This document shows positions 1 through 9,060 of a stretch of 64,000 bases of DNA, piece after piece. The translations under genes and the position numbers were made by a program. The notes below the pieces were generated by a model. It was not told the DNA's origin, did not search any database, and saw only the letters and a list, made by a program, of their open reading frames with translations. Source of the stretch: Actinomadura spongiicola (lineage in GTDB: Bacteria; Actinomycetota; Actinomycetes; Streptosporangiales; Streptosporangiaceae); contig NZ_QVNQ01000002.1 in assembly GCF_003432485.1 (NCBI RefSeq), positions 682,001-746,000 on the forward strand. The letters are read 5' to 3'. Each line of letters begins with the position of its first letter. Position 1 is the stretch's first letter.

Positions 1-2
1 TT

Positions 3-230
3 CCCAAGTCCCCGATCGCGGAGGTGGCGGATCTGATTCTGACGACGGCGGCGCGGGAGACGACGTTCCGCTCCGGCGCCACCGCAAGCCGGCTGGCTCA
101 GCTCACGGTGGTCGACTGCGTCTTCGTCGGAGTGGCGCAGCGCACCTACGGGCCGACCCGCAAGGCACTGGAGGCCACATTCGAGGCGGTCCGCGGCCGG
201 ACCGTGCGACCCGACCGGAGGCGTCGGTGA
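3..230 (+). CDS. RpiR/MurR-type transcriptional regulator, C-terminal end (partial)
   Basis: The reading frame is open from the first bases of the window, so only the last 75 or so codons are present. The visible part, with a segment TTAARETTFRSGATASRLAQ and then a hydrophobic VVDCVFVGVA stretch, looks like the end of the sugar-phosphate-binding SIS domain of RpiR-family regulators. These carry an N-terminal helix-turn-helix, which lies outside the window. Its stop codon overlaps the GTG start of murQ (GTGA), so the two are translationally coupled. RpiR regulators commonly control an adjacent amino-sugar gene, so this one probably senses MurNAc-6-phosphate or a related sugar phosphate and regulates murQ. 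The family call rests on a short C-terminal fragment plus the neighbour. Confidence 0.7.
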   Translation, partial: PKSPIAEVADLILTTAARETTFRSGATASRLAQLTVVDCVFVGVAQRTYGPTRKALEATFEAVRGRTVRPDRRRR

Positions 231-1123
231 TCGATTGCGAGCTCCCCACCGAGGGACGGAACCCCCGGACCCTCGACGTCGACACGCTGCCGACCCTGGA
301 GGTGCTGCGCGTGATCAATTCCGAGGACGCGACCGTTCCGACGGTCGTGGCCTCCGTCCTGCCCGAGGTCGCCCGGCTGGTCGACCTCGCCGTCGAGTCC
401 CTGCGCGCGGGTGGGCGCGTCCACTATTTCGGCGCCGGCACGTCCGGGCGGCTGGCGGTCCTGGACGCCGCCGAACTGCCCCCGACGTTCGGCATCTGGG
501 GACGGGTGGTCGCCCACCAGGCCGGGGGGCCGGGCGCGCTGTCCCAGGCGGTCTCCGACGTCGAGGACGACGTGGAACTCGGCCGCCGGGACGCCCGCGA
601 CGTCCGGTCCGGTGACATCGCCATCGGCATCGCGGCGAGCGGCCGTACCCCCTACGTGGTGGGCGCGCTGCGCGCCGCCGCCGGGGTCGGCGCCCGGACC
701 GCGCTGATCAGCTGCAACCCGCACACCCCGTACGGGGACGAGGTCGAGGTGCACATCGGGCTCGCCACCGGGCCCGAGGTGATCAGCGGGTCCACCCGGA
801 TGAAGGCGGGCACGGCGACCAAGCTCGTGCTCAACTCCTTCTCCACCACACTGATGATCAGGATGGGGCGCACCTACTCCAACCTGATGGTCAGCGTGAA
901 CGCGCTGAACGCCAAGCTGCGCGCCAGGCTGGTGCGCATCCTCACCGAGGCGACGGGCATGGACGCGCACATCTGCGAGAAGGCGCTGGCCGAGGCGGGG
1001 GGGAACACGCGCGTCGCGCTGGTCTCGCTCCTCGGCGAGGTTCCCGCGTCGCGTGCGACGGTCCTGCTGGAGGAGACCGACGGGGGCGTCCGAGAGGCTC
1101 TTCAACGACTCAGATCAGCCTGA
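227..1123 (+). CDS. murQ: N-acetylmuramic acid 6-phosphate etherase
   Basis: MurQ cleaves the lactyl ether of MurNAc-6-phosphate to give GlcNAc-6-phosphate and D-lactate, a cytoplasmic step of peptidoglycan sugar recycling. The 298-residue length is normal for the family. The SIS-domain sugar-phosphate loop GAGTSGRL is at residues 69-76, and the catalytic glutamate lies in the following AAELPP (Glu83 or close to it). A second conserved block, GSTRMKAGTATK, is also present. The GTG start overlaps the stop of the upstream RpiR-type regulator, so the pair is an operon. Nothing is missing or truncated. Function is secure from motifs and context. Confidence 0.95.
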   Translation: MIDCELPTEGRNPRTLDVDTLPTLEVLRVINSEDATVPTVVASVLPEVARLVDLAVESLRAGGRVHYFGAGTSGRLAVLDAAELPPTFGIWGRVVAHQAGGPGALSQAVSDVEDDVELGRRDARDVRSGDIAIGIAASGRTPYVVGALRAAAGVGARTALISCNPHTPYGDEVEVHIGLATGPEVISGSTRMKAGTATKLVLNSFSTTLMIRMGRTYSNLMVSVNALNAKLRARLVRILTEATGMDAHICEKALAEAGGNTRVALVSLLGEVPASRATVLLEETDGGVREALQRLRSA

Positions 1124-1197
1124 TCCGGGGTCCGAGGCGGCCGGTAGTTGGGGCCGGCGGCCTTCCGGACGAGCGATCGGGATAGAACGGGGTTCGG

Positions 1198-1203
1198 TAC
1201 GAT
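1198..1203 (+). promoter_or_regulatory. Candidate -10 box of a leaderless promoter
   Basis: TACGAT sits 7 nt before the ATG at 1211. That spacing puts transcription initiation at or next to the start codon, the usual actinobacterial leaderless arrangement. No clear -35 box is visible. Confidence 0.35.
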
Positions 1204-1210
1204 CAGGGCC

Positions 1211-1860
1211 ATGTACGCCGGACAAAAGCGGATCAAGGCCGTGATCACCGATTGGGCGGCGTCCTCACCGCGCCTCTGCGGGAGGCGATCAACGCGTGGC
1301 TCACCGCCGAACGCATCGACGCCGAGCGCTACATGACCGTGATGCGCGCCTGGGTGGAGCAGGCCTACGACGGTGCCGGCACCAACCCGATCCACGGGCT
1401 GGAGGACGGCACCCTGCCCACCGAGGAGTTCGAGCGCCTCCTCGCGGCCGAACTCCGCACGACCGACGGGGGTCCCGTGGAGGCCGCCGGGCTCGTCCCC
1501 CGGATGTTCCGCGGGTTCGTCCCCGTCCAGCCGATGTACGACGCGCTCCGCGCGGCCCGCGCCGCCGGGGCCCGTACGGCCCTGCTGTCCAACTCGTGGG
1601 GCGACCACTACCCCCGCGACCTGTTCGCCGACCACTTCGACGCCATCGTCATCTCCGCCGAGGTGGGGGTCCGCAAGCCCGACGAGCGCATCTTCCGGCA
1701 CGCCCTGACCCTCCTCGGGCTGGACGCGTCGGAGTGCGTCTTCATCGACGACATCGACCACAACGTCCGCGCCGCCGAGGCGATCGGCTGCCACGGCATC
1801 CACCACACCGATTCCGACACCACCATCGCCGAACTGCGCGCGTTGAACGTCCTGGCCTGA
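1211..1860 (+). pseudogene. HAD-family hydrolase, frameshifted near its start
   Basis: Two frames must be joined to give a normal HAD hydrolase. From the ATG at 1211 one reads MYAGQKRIKAVITDW, ending in the catalytic aspartate of motif I. The frame then shifts, and the rest (GGVLTAPLREAINAW onward) continues in the frame that opens with TTG at 1252. A single missing G in the GGG run at about 1254-1256 explains it, because GATTGGGGCGGC would read DWGGVL. Downstream motifs are intact: LLSNSW (motif II), VGVRKPDERIF (motif III lysine) and CVFIDDIDHN (motif IV). The piece that can start at TTG 1252 alone lacks the nucleophile. This is either a recent inactivating mutation or a base missed in sequencing; a homopolymer indel is the simplest explanation. 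Confidence 0.8.
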
Positions 1861-1885
1861 CCGTCTGGCAGACTGGCGAACCGTC

Positions 1886-2392
1886 ATGCGCGTCTATCTG
1901 CCGTCCACGCTCACCCTCCTCGCCGGAATCCACGCCGCCCGCGAGATCGGTCCCGCGCCGCTCACCGCCCACGCGGTCACGCCCGCGCTGCGCGAGTGGT
2001 ACGCGGGCGGCGACCTGGAGGAACTGGAGTACGCGGCGATGTCCGCCGCCGCCCGCGCGTCCCTGCGCCTGCTCGCCGCCGACCCGTCGGTGCCGCGCCG
2101 CCGCGTCGTGCTGGCCGCCGAGGTGCCCGACCAGGTGGTCTCCTGGGCGGGGTACGCCGACCTCGGCAACGACGACCGCGCCCTGGTCGAACTCTCGGCC
2201 GTCATCCCCTGGAGCGGGATCGCGTCCGGTCATGTGGACGACCCGGCCGCAATCGACGACATCGTCGCGGCGGCCGAGGCCCTGCCCGCCGCCGACGCGG
2301 GCGACGACGACGCCCGCTTCACCGTCGACGGCGCCGAGGGCCACGAACTCCTCTGGTACGCGACCCAGGAACTCCCGCACCTTCTCGACTGA
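1886..2392 (+). CDS. DUF6912-like conserved actinobacterial protein
   Basis: This 168-residue soluble protein starts MRVYLPSTLTLLAG and has no signal peptide, membrane segment or catalytic motif I can name. The opening strand MRVYLPST and the later VVLAAEVPD resemble a family of unknown function that I know as DUF6912 in actinobacteria; that name is from memory of the pattern. It follows the HAD gene by 25 bp in the same direction and may be cotranscribed with it. The start is the only reasonable ATG. Base composition and the strong third-position GC bias match its neighbours. Confidence 0.65.
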   Translation: MRVYLPSTLTLLAGIHAAREIGPAPLTAHAVTPALREWYAGGDLEELEYAAMSAAARASLRLLAADPSVPRRRVVLAAEVPDQVVSWAGYADLGNDDRALVELSAVIPWSGIASGHVDDPAAIDDIVAAAEALPAADAGDDDARFTVDGAEGHELLWYATQELPHLLD

Positions 2393-2459
2393 TCGGGGTG
2401 CCGGCGGGTAGGGCCCCTGACGCGTCGACAAAGCCGTCGAATGTGCAGGGAGTCGTCAG

Positions 2460-4091
2460 ATGGACGCCGTCACCACCGTGCCGGTACCGGTGAACGAGCC
2501 GGTGAGGAGCCACGCGCCGGGCAGCTCCGAACGGGCCGCGCTGGAGGCCAAGATCAAGGAACTCGGCGGCGCGCAGACCGAGCTGACCATGACGATCGGC
2601 GGCGAGCGGCGGATGGGCGCGGGCACCCCGATCGACGTCGTCGAGCCGCACGACCACGCGCACGTCCTCGGCCGGATGGGCGACGCGACCGAACCCGACG
2701 TGGCCGAGGCGATCGCGGCGGCCCGGGAGGCGGCCCCCGGCTGGCGGGCCATGGCGTTCGAGGACCGTGCCGCGATCTTCCTGCGCGCCGCCGACCTGCT
2801 CGCCGGGCCGTGGCGGTCCACGCTGAACGCGGCGACGATCCTCGGCCAGTCCAAGTCCGTGCAGCAGGCCGAGATCGACGCGGCCTGCGAACTGATCGAC
2901 TTCTGGCGGTTCAACGTCCGCTACGCTCGGCGGCTCCAGGAGATCCAGCCGCTGTCGTCGCCGGGCGTGTGGAACCGCCTCGAATACCGGCCGCTGGAGG
3001 GGTTCGTCCTCGCGATCACCCCGTTCAACTTCAGCGCGATCGCCGGGAACCTGCCGACCGCGCCCGCGCTGATGGGCAACGTCGTCGTCTGGAAGCCGTC
3101 CCCGACCCAGCAGCTCGCCGCCCACTTCACGATGCGGCTCCTGGAGGCCGCGGGGCTGCCGCCCGGCGTGATCAACCTCGTCACGGGGAACGGTCGGGCC
3201 GTCTCCAACGTCGCGCTCCGCCACCCCGACCTGGCGGGCCTCCACTTCACCGGCTCCGTCGCCACCTTCCAGAACCTCTGGCGGACGATCGGCGAGCACA
3301 TCTCCGCCTACAAGGGCTACCCCCGCGTCGTCGGCGAGACCGGCGGCAAGGACTTCGTCGTCGCGCACCCGTCCGCCGACCCGGCGGTGCTGAAGACCGC
3401 CCTCGTCCGCGGCGCCTTCGAGTACCAGGGGCAGAAATGCTCCGCCGCGTCCCGCGCCTACATCCCGCGCTCGGTCTGGGACAGGATGCGGGACGACTTC
3501 ATCGCCGAAACCGAGTCCCTCACCATGGGCAACGTCGCCGAGGACCTCTCCCTGTTCATGGGCGCGGTCATCGACGACCGGGCGTTCGCGAAACACCGCC
3601 GCGCCATCGAACGGGCCCGCGGCATCGCGTCCATGAAGATCCTGACGGGCGGCGAGCTGGACGACTCGCGCGGCTACTTCGTCACGCCGACCGTGCTGGA
3701 GTCGTCCGACCCCACCGACGAGATCTTCACCACCGAGTACTTCGGCCCGATCATCGGCGTGCACGTCTACGACGACGGCCAGTACGACGCCGTCCTGCAC
3801 CAGATGGAGAGTGTCTCCGAGTACGGCCTCACCGGCTCGATCATCGCCGAGGACCGCGCCGCGATCGCCGCCGCGACCGACACGCTCCGCTTCGCCGCCG
3901 GGAACTTCTACATCAACGACAAGCCCACCGGCTCGATCGTCGGGCAGCAGCCCTTCGGCGGCGCCCGCGCCTCCGGCACCAACGACAAGGCCGGCTCGAT
4001 CTTCAACCTCACCCGCTGGACCAGCGTCCGCTCCATCAAGGAGACGCTCGTCCCGCCGACCGACCACCGCTACCCCCACATGAACTCCTGA
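2460..4091 (+). CDS. pruA: L-glutamate gamma-semialdehyde (1-pyrroline-5-carboxylate) dehydrogenase
   Basis: This enzyme oxidises glutamate gamma-semialdehyde to glutamate with NAD+, the second step of proline catabolism. At 543 residues it matches the stand-alone, non-PutA form. The aldehyde dehydrogenase general base is in VVGETGGKD (Glu near 293), and the nucleophile is in YQGQKCSAASRA (Cys near 327). The substrate-specific C-terminal block FGGARASGTNDKAGS is typical of P5C dehydrogenase. No proline dehydrogenase gene is adjacent, so in this genome putA/pruB would lie elsewhere. The NAD-glutamate dehydrogenase at 9 kb could take the product further to 2-oxoglutarate, but the two are not in one operon. 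Confidence 0.93.
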   Translation: MDAVTTVPVPVNEPVRSHAPGSSERAALEAKIKELGGAQTELTMTIGGERRMGAGTPIDVVEPHDHAHVLGRMGDATEPDVAEAIAAAREAAPGWRAMAFEDRAAIFLRAADLLAGPWRSTLNAATILGQSKSVQQAEIDAACELIDFWRFNVRYARRLQEIQPLSSPGVWNRLEYRPLEGFVLAITPFNFSAIAGNLPTAPALMGNVVVWKPSPTQQLAAHFTMRLLEAAGLPPGVINLVTGNGRAVSNVALRHPDLAGLHFTGSVATFQNLWRTIGEHISAYKGYPRVVGETGGKDFVVAHPSADPAVLKTALVRGAFEYQGQKCSAASRAYIPRSVWDRMRDDFIAETESLTMGNVAEDLSLFMGAVIDDRAFAKHRRAIERARGIASMKILTGGELDDSRGYFVTPTVLESSDPTDEIFTTEYFGPIIGVHVYDDGQYDAVLHQMESVSEYGLTGSIIAEDRAAIAAATDTLRFAAGNFYINDKPTGSIVGQQPFGGARASGTNDKAGSIFNLTRWTSVRSIKETLVPPTDHRYPHMNS

Positions 4092-4238
4092 CCGGCCGCC
4101 GCCCGGGCGGTGTACAGGACGGTTGCGGACGGCGCCCGCGAAGCCGGACGATAAGCTCGCCCCGCCCCCGCGGCGGGGTCGGGCCGGTGCCCGGGGCGCC
4201 GCCCGTCCATCGCTCCATCGACCTCGCATGGGAACGGG

Positions 4239-4943
4239 ATGTCGACGCTGAACCGGCTGGTGCTGTGGAACATCGATCAGACCCTGGTCGACGTCGGGCG
4301 GGTCACCCGGGACGCCTACGCCGAGGCGTTCCAGCGGACCGTCGGACGGCCCCTCGTCCGGCTCGCGCCCACCCCCGGCCGCACCGAGTCCGAGATCATC
4401 TTCGAGACGCTGGCGTTCAACGACGTCGTCACCACCGACGACCATCTGCCCGACTTCATCACCGCCCTCACCGACGCGTTCGCGGCGCGGCGCGCCGACG
4501 TGCGCGCCCACGGCCGGGTCCTGGCCGGTGCCCGTGAGGCCGTCGAGGCGCTGGCGCACGTGCCGGGCGTCGTCCAGTCGGTACTGACCGGGTCCGTGCA
4601 GCCGAACGCCGTCCTGAAGGTGACCGAACTGGGTCTCGCCGGGCATCTCGACCTCGACTCGGGCGGCTACGAGAACGGCGTCTACAGCAAGGCCGCCCTC
4701 CTGGAACTCGCCAGGACCCGCGCCGGGGAGCGGCACGGCGCCCGCTACGACGAGGCCGCGACCGTCTACATCGCCGACTCGCCCCGGGACGTCCAGGCCG
4801 CCCGCATCGCCGGGTCGCCGATCATCGCCGTCGCCACCGGCAGCGCCACCGAGGCCGAGCTGCGCGCCGCCGGCGCCGAACGCGTCCTCGGCACCCTCGC
4901 CGACACCAACGCCGTGGTGAGCGCCGTCGCCGAGCTGTATTAA
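4239..4943 (+). CDS. HAD-family hydrolase-like protein with Asn in motif I
   Basis: This 234-residue protein has the layout of phosphoglycolate-phosphatase-type HAD enzymes: a Rossmann core with a helical cap after motif I, then VLTGSVQPN (motif II) and VYIADSPRDVQAA (motif IV). Motif I reads LWNIDQTLVD, with Asn where the catalytic Asp nucleophile (DxDxT) is expected. That change would abolish or strongly reduce phosphatase activity, unless this subfamily uses the position differently. The ATG at 4239 follows a weak GGAACGG-type ribosome site. No neighbour reveals a substrate. The family assignment is sound, but the activity is doubtful. Confidence 0.8.
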   Translation: MSTLNRLVLWNIDQTLVDVGRVTRDAYAEAFQRTVGRPLVRLAPTPGRTESEIIFETLAFNDVVTTDDHLPDFITALTDAFAARRADVRAHGRVLAGAREAVEALAHVPGVVQSVLTGSVQPNAVLKVTELGLAGHLDLDSGGYENGVYSKAALLELARTRAGERHGARYDEAATVYIADSPRDVQAARIAGSPIIAVATGSATEAELRAAGAERVLGTLADTNAVVSAVAELY

Positions 4944-5102
4944 TTGCAGGACCGGCCCACTTCGCTCGCCTGGCGGCTCGCTGCGTGACCGTTCCTGGGC
5001 GAACGCGCATCGCTTCGCGATCCGCCCGGCTTCGCTTGCCTTCGGCTTCGCTGTGCCGGGCGGGTCACGCGTTCGCGTGCGGGCTGAGGCCCACACGAGA
5101 CA
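4943..5102. repeat. Dispersed intergenic repeat, copy A
   Basis: About 160 bp just after the HAD gene stop recur in recognisably the same form at 30396-30556. Shared blocks include CACTTCGCTCGCCTGGCGGC, CGCATCGCTTCGCGATCCGC and ACGCGTTCGCGTG, in the same order and spacing, with scattered substitutions and 1-2 base indels. Both copies start within about 10 bp of an upstream stop codon. Internal palindromes such as ATCGC-TTC-GCGAT suggest structured RNA, so it may act as a transcript terminator or stabiliser. It contains no coding capacity I believe. Confidence 0.75.
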
Positions 5103-5199
5103 CGGGCTTAGACGCCCGGATCGGGGAAGTTGCGCGGTGTGCGGAGGGGGATGATATTGGGGAGGGCCGCGTGCCGGAGCGTGGCGTGGAGGGAGAGAG

Positions 5200-7155
5200 A
5201 TGGCCGGTGTCTCCGAGGGGTCGAAGCTGTGGGAGCCGTCGCCGGAGGTCATCGCGAACGCGCGGGTGACCCGCTTCACGCAGTGGCTCCGGGACCGGCA
5301 CGGCGTCAAAACCGAGTCCTACGACGACCTGTGGCGCTGGTCGGTCACCGAGGTCGACGCGTTCTGGGACGCGATCTGGTCGTACTTCGGGGTCGTCGGC
5401 GAGCGCGGGGACGGTCCCGTCCGCGCCGGCGGGCCCATGCCGGTGGACGGGCTGACCTGGTTCCCCGGCGCCACCCTCAACTACGCGGCGAACGCGCTGC
5501 GGCGGGCCGCGGACGCCCCCGACGAGACGGCGGTGACCTTCCGGTCGGAGGCCGGCGGGCATCGCGTGCTGTCGTACCGGGAACTGGCCCTGCACGTCGC
5601 CGAGGTCCGCGCCGGACTCGCCGACCTGGGCGTGGGCAAGGGCGACCGGGTCGCCGCCTACATCCCGAACATCCCCGAGGCGCTCATCTGCTTCCTGGCC
5701 ACGGCGTCGCTGGGCGCGATCTGGTCGTCGTGCTCCCCGGACTTCGGCTCCTCCTCGGTGGTCGACCGGTTCGCGCAGATCGAACCGAAGGTCCTGATCG
5801 CCGTGGACGGCTACGCCTACAACGGCAGGCGGTTCGACCGGCGGGACGCCGTCCGCGAGATCGAGGCCGCGCTGCCGGGCCTCGCCGCGACCGTCCTGAT
5901 CCCATATCTGGACCCGGCCGCGACCCCCGACGGCCTGCGCGCCGGCATCCACTACGGTGACCTGCCCCGTCCCGGACGCGGCGCTCTTGAGTTCGAGGCC
6001 GTCCCGTTCGACCATCCGCTGTGGGTGGTCTACTCGTCCGGGACGACCGGGCTGCCGAAACCGATCGTCCACGGCCATGGCGGGGTCGTGCTGGAGCACC
6101 TCAAGGCCCTGTCGTTCCACCAGGACCTCGGCCGCGGCGACGTGTTCTTCTGGTACACCACCACCGGCTGGATGATGTGGAACTACCTCGTCGGCGGCCT
6201 GCTGGTGGGTTCCACGATCGTCATGTACGACGGCGCCCCCCTTGACCTGTGGTCGCTCGTCGCCGACAGCGGCGTCACCTATATGGGCGTCGGCGCGCCC
6301 TACATCATGGCGTCCGCCAAGGACGGGCGGCGGCCGGGCGAGGAGCACGACCTGTCGGGGCTGCGCGGCATCGGCTCCACCGGTTCGCCGCTGCCGCCCG
6401 AAGGGTTCGCCTGGGTGTACGAGGCGGTCGGCCGGGACCTGCTGCTGGGCTCCTTCTCCGGCGGCACCGACCTGTGCACCGGGTTCGTCGGCCCGTCGCC
6501 GCTGCTACCGCTGCGCGCCGGCGTCATCCAGTGCCGCGGGCTCGGCGCGAAGGTGGAGGCGTACGGCGACGACGGTCGACCGGTCGTGGACGAGGTCGGC
6601 GAGCTGGTCATCACCGAGCCGATGCCGTCCATGCCCGTGTACTTCTGGAAAGACGAAGACGGCGAACGGTACCGCGACTCCTACTTCGGCATGTACCCGG
6701 GCGTGTGGCGGCACGGCGACTGGGTGAAGATCCTCCCGGACGGCGGCTGCGTCATCTACGGGCGCTCCGACTCCACGCTGAACCGCGGCGGCGTCCGCAT
6801 GGGGACGTCCGACTTCTACCGGGTCGTGGAGGCGTTCGAGGAGATCGCCGACAGCCTCGTCATCGACACCGGACGTCTCGGGCAGGAAGGCCGACTGCTC
6901 CTCTACGTGCAGCTCGCCGAGGGCGCCTCCCTCACCGAGGACCTGGTCGCCGAGCTGCGGCGGCGGATCCGGTCGGCGCTGTCGCCGCGGCACGTCCCCG
7001 ACGAGATCCACGCCGTGCCGGGCATCCCGCGCACGCTGTCGGGCAAGAAACTGGAGGTCCCCGTCCGCAAGATCCTTCAGGGCACACCGGTCGACCAGGC
7101 CGCCAACCGCGATTCCATGGCGAATCCGGAGGTCCTCGACCACTTCACGCCGTAG
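5200..7155 (+). CDS. Acetoacetate-CoA ligase (acetoacetyl-CoA synthetase)
   Basis: This adenylate-forming enzyme activates acetoacetate with ATP and CoA. At 651 residues it has the family's usual length, and its N-terminal segment (SEGSKLWEPSPEVI, LWRWSV, FWDAIWSYFGV) is characteristic of acetoacetyl-CoA synthetases as opposed to acetyl-CoA synthetases. The AMP-binding P-loop YSSGTTGLPKPIVHGHGG is near residue 277, the core GWMMWNYLVGGLL follows, and the C-terminal catalytic lysine is in RTLSGKKLEVPVRK (about 610-625). The ATG at 5200 has a good GGAGAGAG ribosome site. It is apparently monocistronic. The role is likely ketone-body or polyhydroxybutyrate carbon use, or supply of acetoacetyl-CoA for biosynthesis. 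Confidence 0.92.
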   Translation: MAGVSEGSKLWEPSPEVIANARVTRFTQWLRDRHGVKTESYDDLWRWSVTEVDAFWDAIWSYFGVVGERGDGPVRAGGPMPVDGLTWFPGATLNYAANALRRAADAPDETAVTFRSEAGGHRVLSYRELALHVAEVRAGLADLGVGKGDRVAAYIPNIPEALICFLATASLGAIWSSCSPDFGSSSVVDRFAQIEPKVLIAVDGYAYNGRRFDRRDAVREIEAALPGLAATVLIPYLDPAATPDGLRAGIHYGDLPRPGRGALEFEAVPFDHPLWVVYSSGTTGLPKPIVHGHGGVVLEHLKALSFHQDLGRGDVFFWYTTTGWMMWNYLVGGLLVGSTIVMYDGAPLDLWSLVADSGVTYMGVGAPYIMASAKDGRRPGEEHDLSGLRGIGSTGSPLPPEGFAWVYEAVGRDLLLGSFSGGTDLCTGFVGPSPLLPLRAGVIQCRGLGAKVEAYGDDGRPVVDEVGELVITEPMPSMPVYFWKDEDGERYRDSYFGMYPGVWRHGDWVKILPDGGCVIYGRSDSTLNRGGVRMGTSDFYRVVEAFEEIADSLVIDTGRLGQEGRLLLYVQLAEGASLTEDLVAELRRRIRSALSPRHVPDEIHAVPGIPRTLSGKKLEVPVRKILQGTPVDQAANRDSMANPEVLDHFTP

Positions 7156-7403
7156 CGGACGTGCGCTCGAACATTCCGTTTCGCTTGTGTGACACCGTGC
7201 TCGTCGCTGTCGCCGGAAGAATGGCACGGGCATTAGGGTGGTGGACGGCCAAACGTGTCCGATCGGGTGCGGCGGGTCAGAACGCGCCGTATGGTCGCAT
7301 GTCCGGGTGAACTTCATCTGGTGCCCGCGCGTCACACTGTCAGAGGGGTGATCCGGGCCTGTGGCGGGCCCCGCGGTCGAAATCAGAGGGGACGGTTGCA
7401 CGC

Positions 7404-8774
7404 ATGGAGGTTGGGGCGCTGCGGCCCGGGGACCCGGACCGGCTGGGATCGTACGCCCTGACCGGACGGGTGGGCGAAGGCGGCCAGGGCACCGTTTTCC
7501 TCGGCGAGGACGAGAACGGTCGTCAGGTCGCGGTCAAGCTGCTGCACGCGGAGTTGACGTCCGACGACAAGGCCCGCGCCCGGTTCCTGCGGGAACTCGC
7601 GGTCGCCAAACAGGTCGCGCCGTTCTGCACGGCCCAGGTCATCGACGCGGACGCCGACGGCGAACGCCCCTACATCGTCAGCGAATACGTGCCGGGACCG
7701 TCCCTGAACCAGCAGGTCCTGGACGGCGGCCCGCTCGACGGCGCCGCGCTCGACCGGCTCGCGGTCGGCACCGCGACGGCCCTCGCGGCGATCCACCAGG
7801 CCGACGTCGTGCACCGCGACTTCAAACCGCACAACGTGCTGATCGGCCCGGACGGCCCCCGTGTCATCGACTTCGGAGTGGCACGTGCCATCAGCGGCAG
7901 CACCACGCTGACCAGCCGGGTCATCGGCACCCCCTCGTACATGGCGCCCGAGCAGATCAGCGGCGACGAGGTCGGCACACCGGCCGACGTGTTCTGCTGG
8001 GCGGCGACGATCGTGTACGCGGCCACCGGCGAGCCGCCGTTCGGCCAGGACACCATCCCCGCCGTCATCAACCGGATCCTGCACGAGGAGCCCGAACTCG
8101 GCGGCCTCGAAGGGCCGCTGCGCGACCTGGTGCTCGACTGCCTGGAGAAGGACCCGGCGCGGCGGCCGAGCGCGCGGCAGGTGCTGATGCGGCTGCTCGG
8201 TCACGAGGAGACCTCGCGGACGGGAACGCCCGCCGCCGTCGTCCGCCCCTCCGGTGAGACCGACGAGACCGCGATGCTCGCCGCGGGATCGTTCCGCGCC
8301 GCGGCGGAGGTCGGCGACGAGACGATGCCCCGCGACCTCGCCGCCGTGCGGGAGACCCGCGGGCTCGACCGGCGGCCGCGGCGCGCGCTCGCCGGTTCGA
8401 GCCGGTCCGCCCTGCTGGCCGGGGCCGCCGCGCTGTTCGTGGCGATCGTGGTGGCCTCGTCCGTCCTCGCGCTCAGCTCCAACGACAAGGGCAAGGCGGG
8501 GCAGACGGTCGGCGACCCCACCGGGCAGCCCGCGTCGGTCGACATCGTTCCGAGCACGTCGGCGCCCACGAGTTCCGAACCCGTCGAGCGGACAACCCCC
8601 ACCCGGACCTACCGGCCGCCGCCGTCGAGCTGGACGCCGACCATGAGCCCGTCGGAGACCCCGACCGACAGCGGCAGCCCGCCACCGACCAGCGCGCCCC
8701 CCACCACGGCGACGCCCACGACGCCGACGTCGACGCCCTCGACGCCCACCCCGCCGGTCGAGGAACCCAAATAG
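7404..8774 (+). CDS. Membrane-anchored Ser/Thr protein kinase with Pro/Thr-rich tail
   Basis: The N-terminal 275 residues are a PknB-type kinase domain. The glycine-rich loop GRVGEGGQGTVF starts at 21, the ATP lysine is Lys45 in VAVKLLH, the catalytic loop is VVHRDFKPHN with Asp139, the DFG motif has Asp156, and GTPSYMAPEQ forms the P+1 region. The catalytic loop has Phe for the usual Leu (HRDF), which should be tolerated. A linker leads to one membrane helix at about 335-357 (LLAGAAALFVAIVVASSVLAL). An extracytoplasmic tail of about 100 residues rich in Pro, Thr and Ser follows, with no PASTA repeats. It is followed at 8815 by a hairpin. The substrate is unknown. Confidence 0.92.
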   Translation: MEVGALRPGDPDRLGSYALTGRVGEGGQGTVFLGEDENGRQVAVKLLHAELTSDDKARARFLRELAVAKQVAPFCTAQVIDADADGERPYIVSEYVPGPSLNQQVLDGGPLDGAALDRLAVGTATALAAIHQADVVHRDFKPHNVLIGPDGPRVIDFGVARAISGSTTLTSRVIGTPSYMAPEQISGDEVGTPADVFCWAATIVYAATGEPPFGQDTIPAVINRILHEEPELGGLEGPLRDLVLDCLEKDPARRPSARQVLMRLLGHEETSRTGTPAAVVRPSGETDETAMLAAGSFRAAAEVGDETMPRDLAAVRETRGLDRRPRRALAGSSRSALLAGAAALFVAIVVASSVLALSSNDKGKAGQTVGDPTGQPASVDIVPSTSAPTSSEPVERTTPTRTYRPPPSSWTPTMSPSETPTDSGSPPPTSAPPTTATPTTPTSTPSTPTPPVEEPK

Positions 8775-8814
8775 CGTGGGCGGATCCACAGGGGTCCGGT
8801 CCACGAGGCGGGAA

Positions 8815-8845
8815 CGGCGGTGGGGCCGCGTTCCGGCCACCGCCG
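8815..8845 (+). terminator. Hairpin downstream of the kinase gene
   Basis: CGGCGGTGG pairs perfectly with CCACCGCCG across a 13-nt loop, 41 bp after the kinase stop. There is no T-tract, as is common in high-GC actinomycetes. It is the likely end of the kinase transcript. Confidence 0.5.
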
Positions 8846-9060
8846 CGCGTGCCGAGCGGCATCGGCCGCACGGGGTTCGGCGAACGTCGTGAACGGCGTC
8901 GTGCGAGCTGACAGGGTTGCTCGCATGGTGGCCCCGAGGGTGGGCAAAGCCACGTTGACGTTGCGGCTGTGCGGGTCGGCTTTGGGGCGTTTTTCTGGCA
9001 ACCTGGCGCAGTGAGCGGTCGCCACAACGGGGTGGCGAAAGGTCTCTAGGGGAGTTGTCG

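Noticed and set aside
2319..5309. A 996-codon open frame on the minus strand
   Set aside because: It is the shadow of the DUF6912-like gene, pruA and the HAD gene, which have clear families; high GC opens long antisense frames. The reverse product is Arg/Gly/Val-rich and has no domain.
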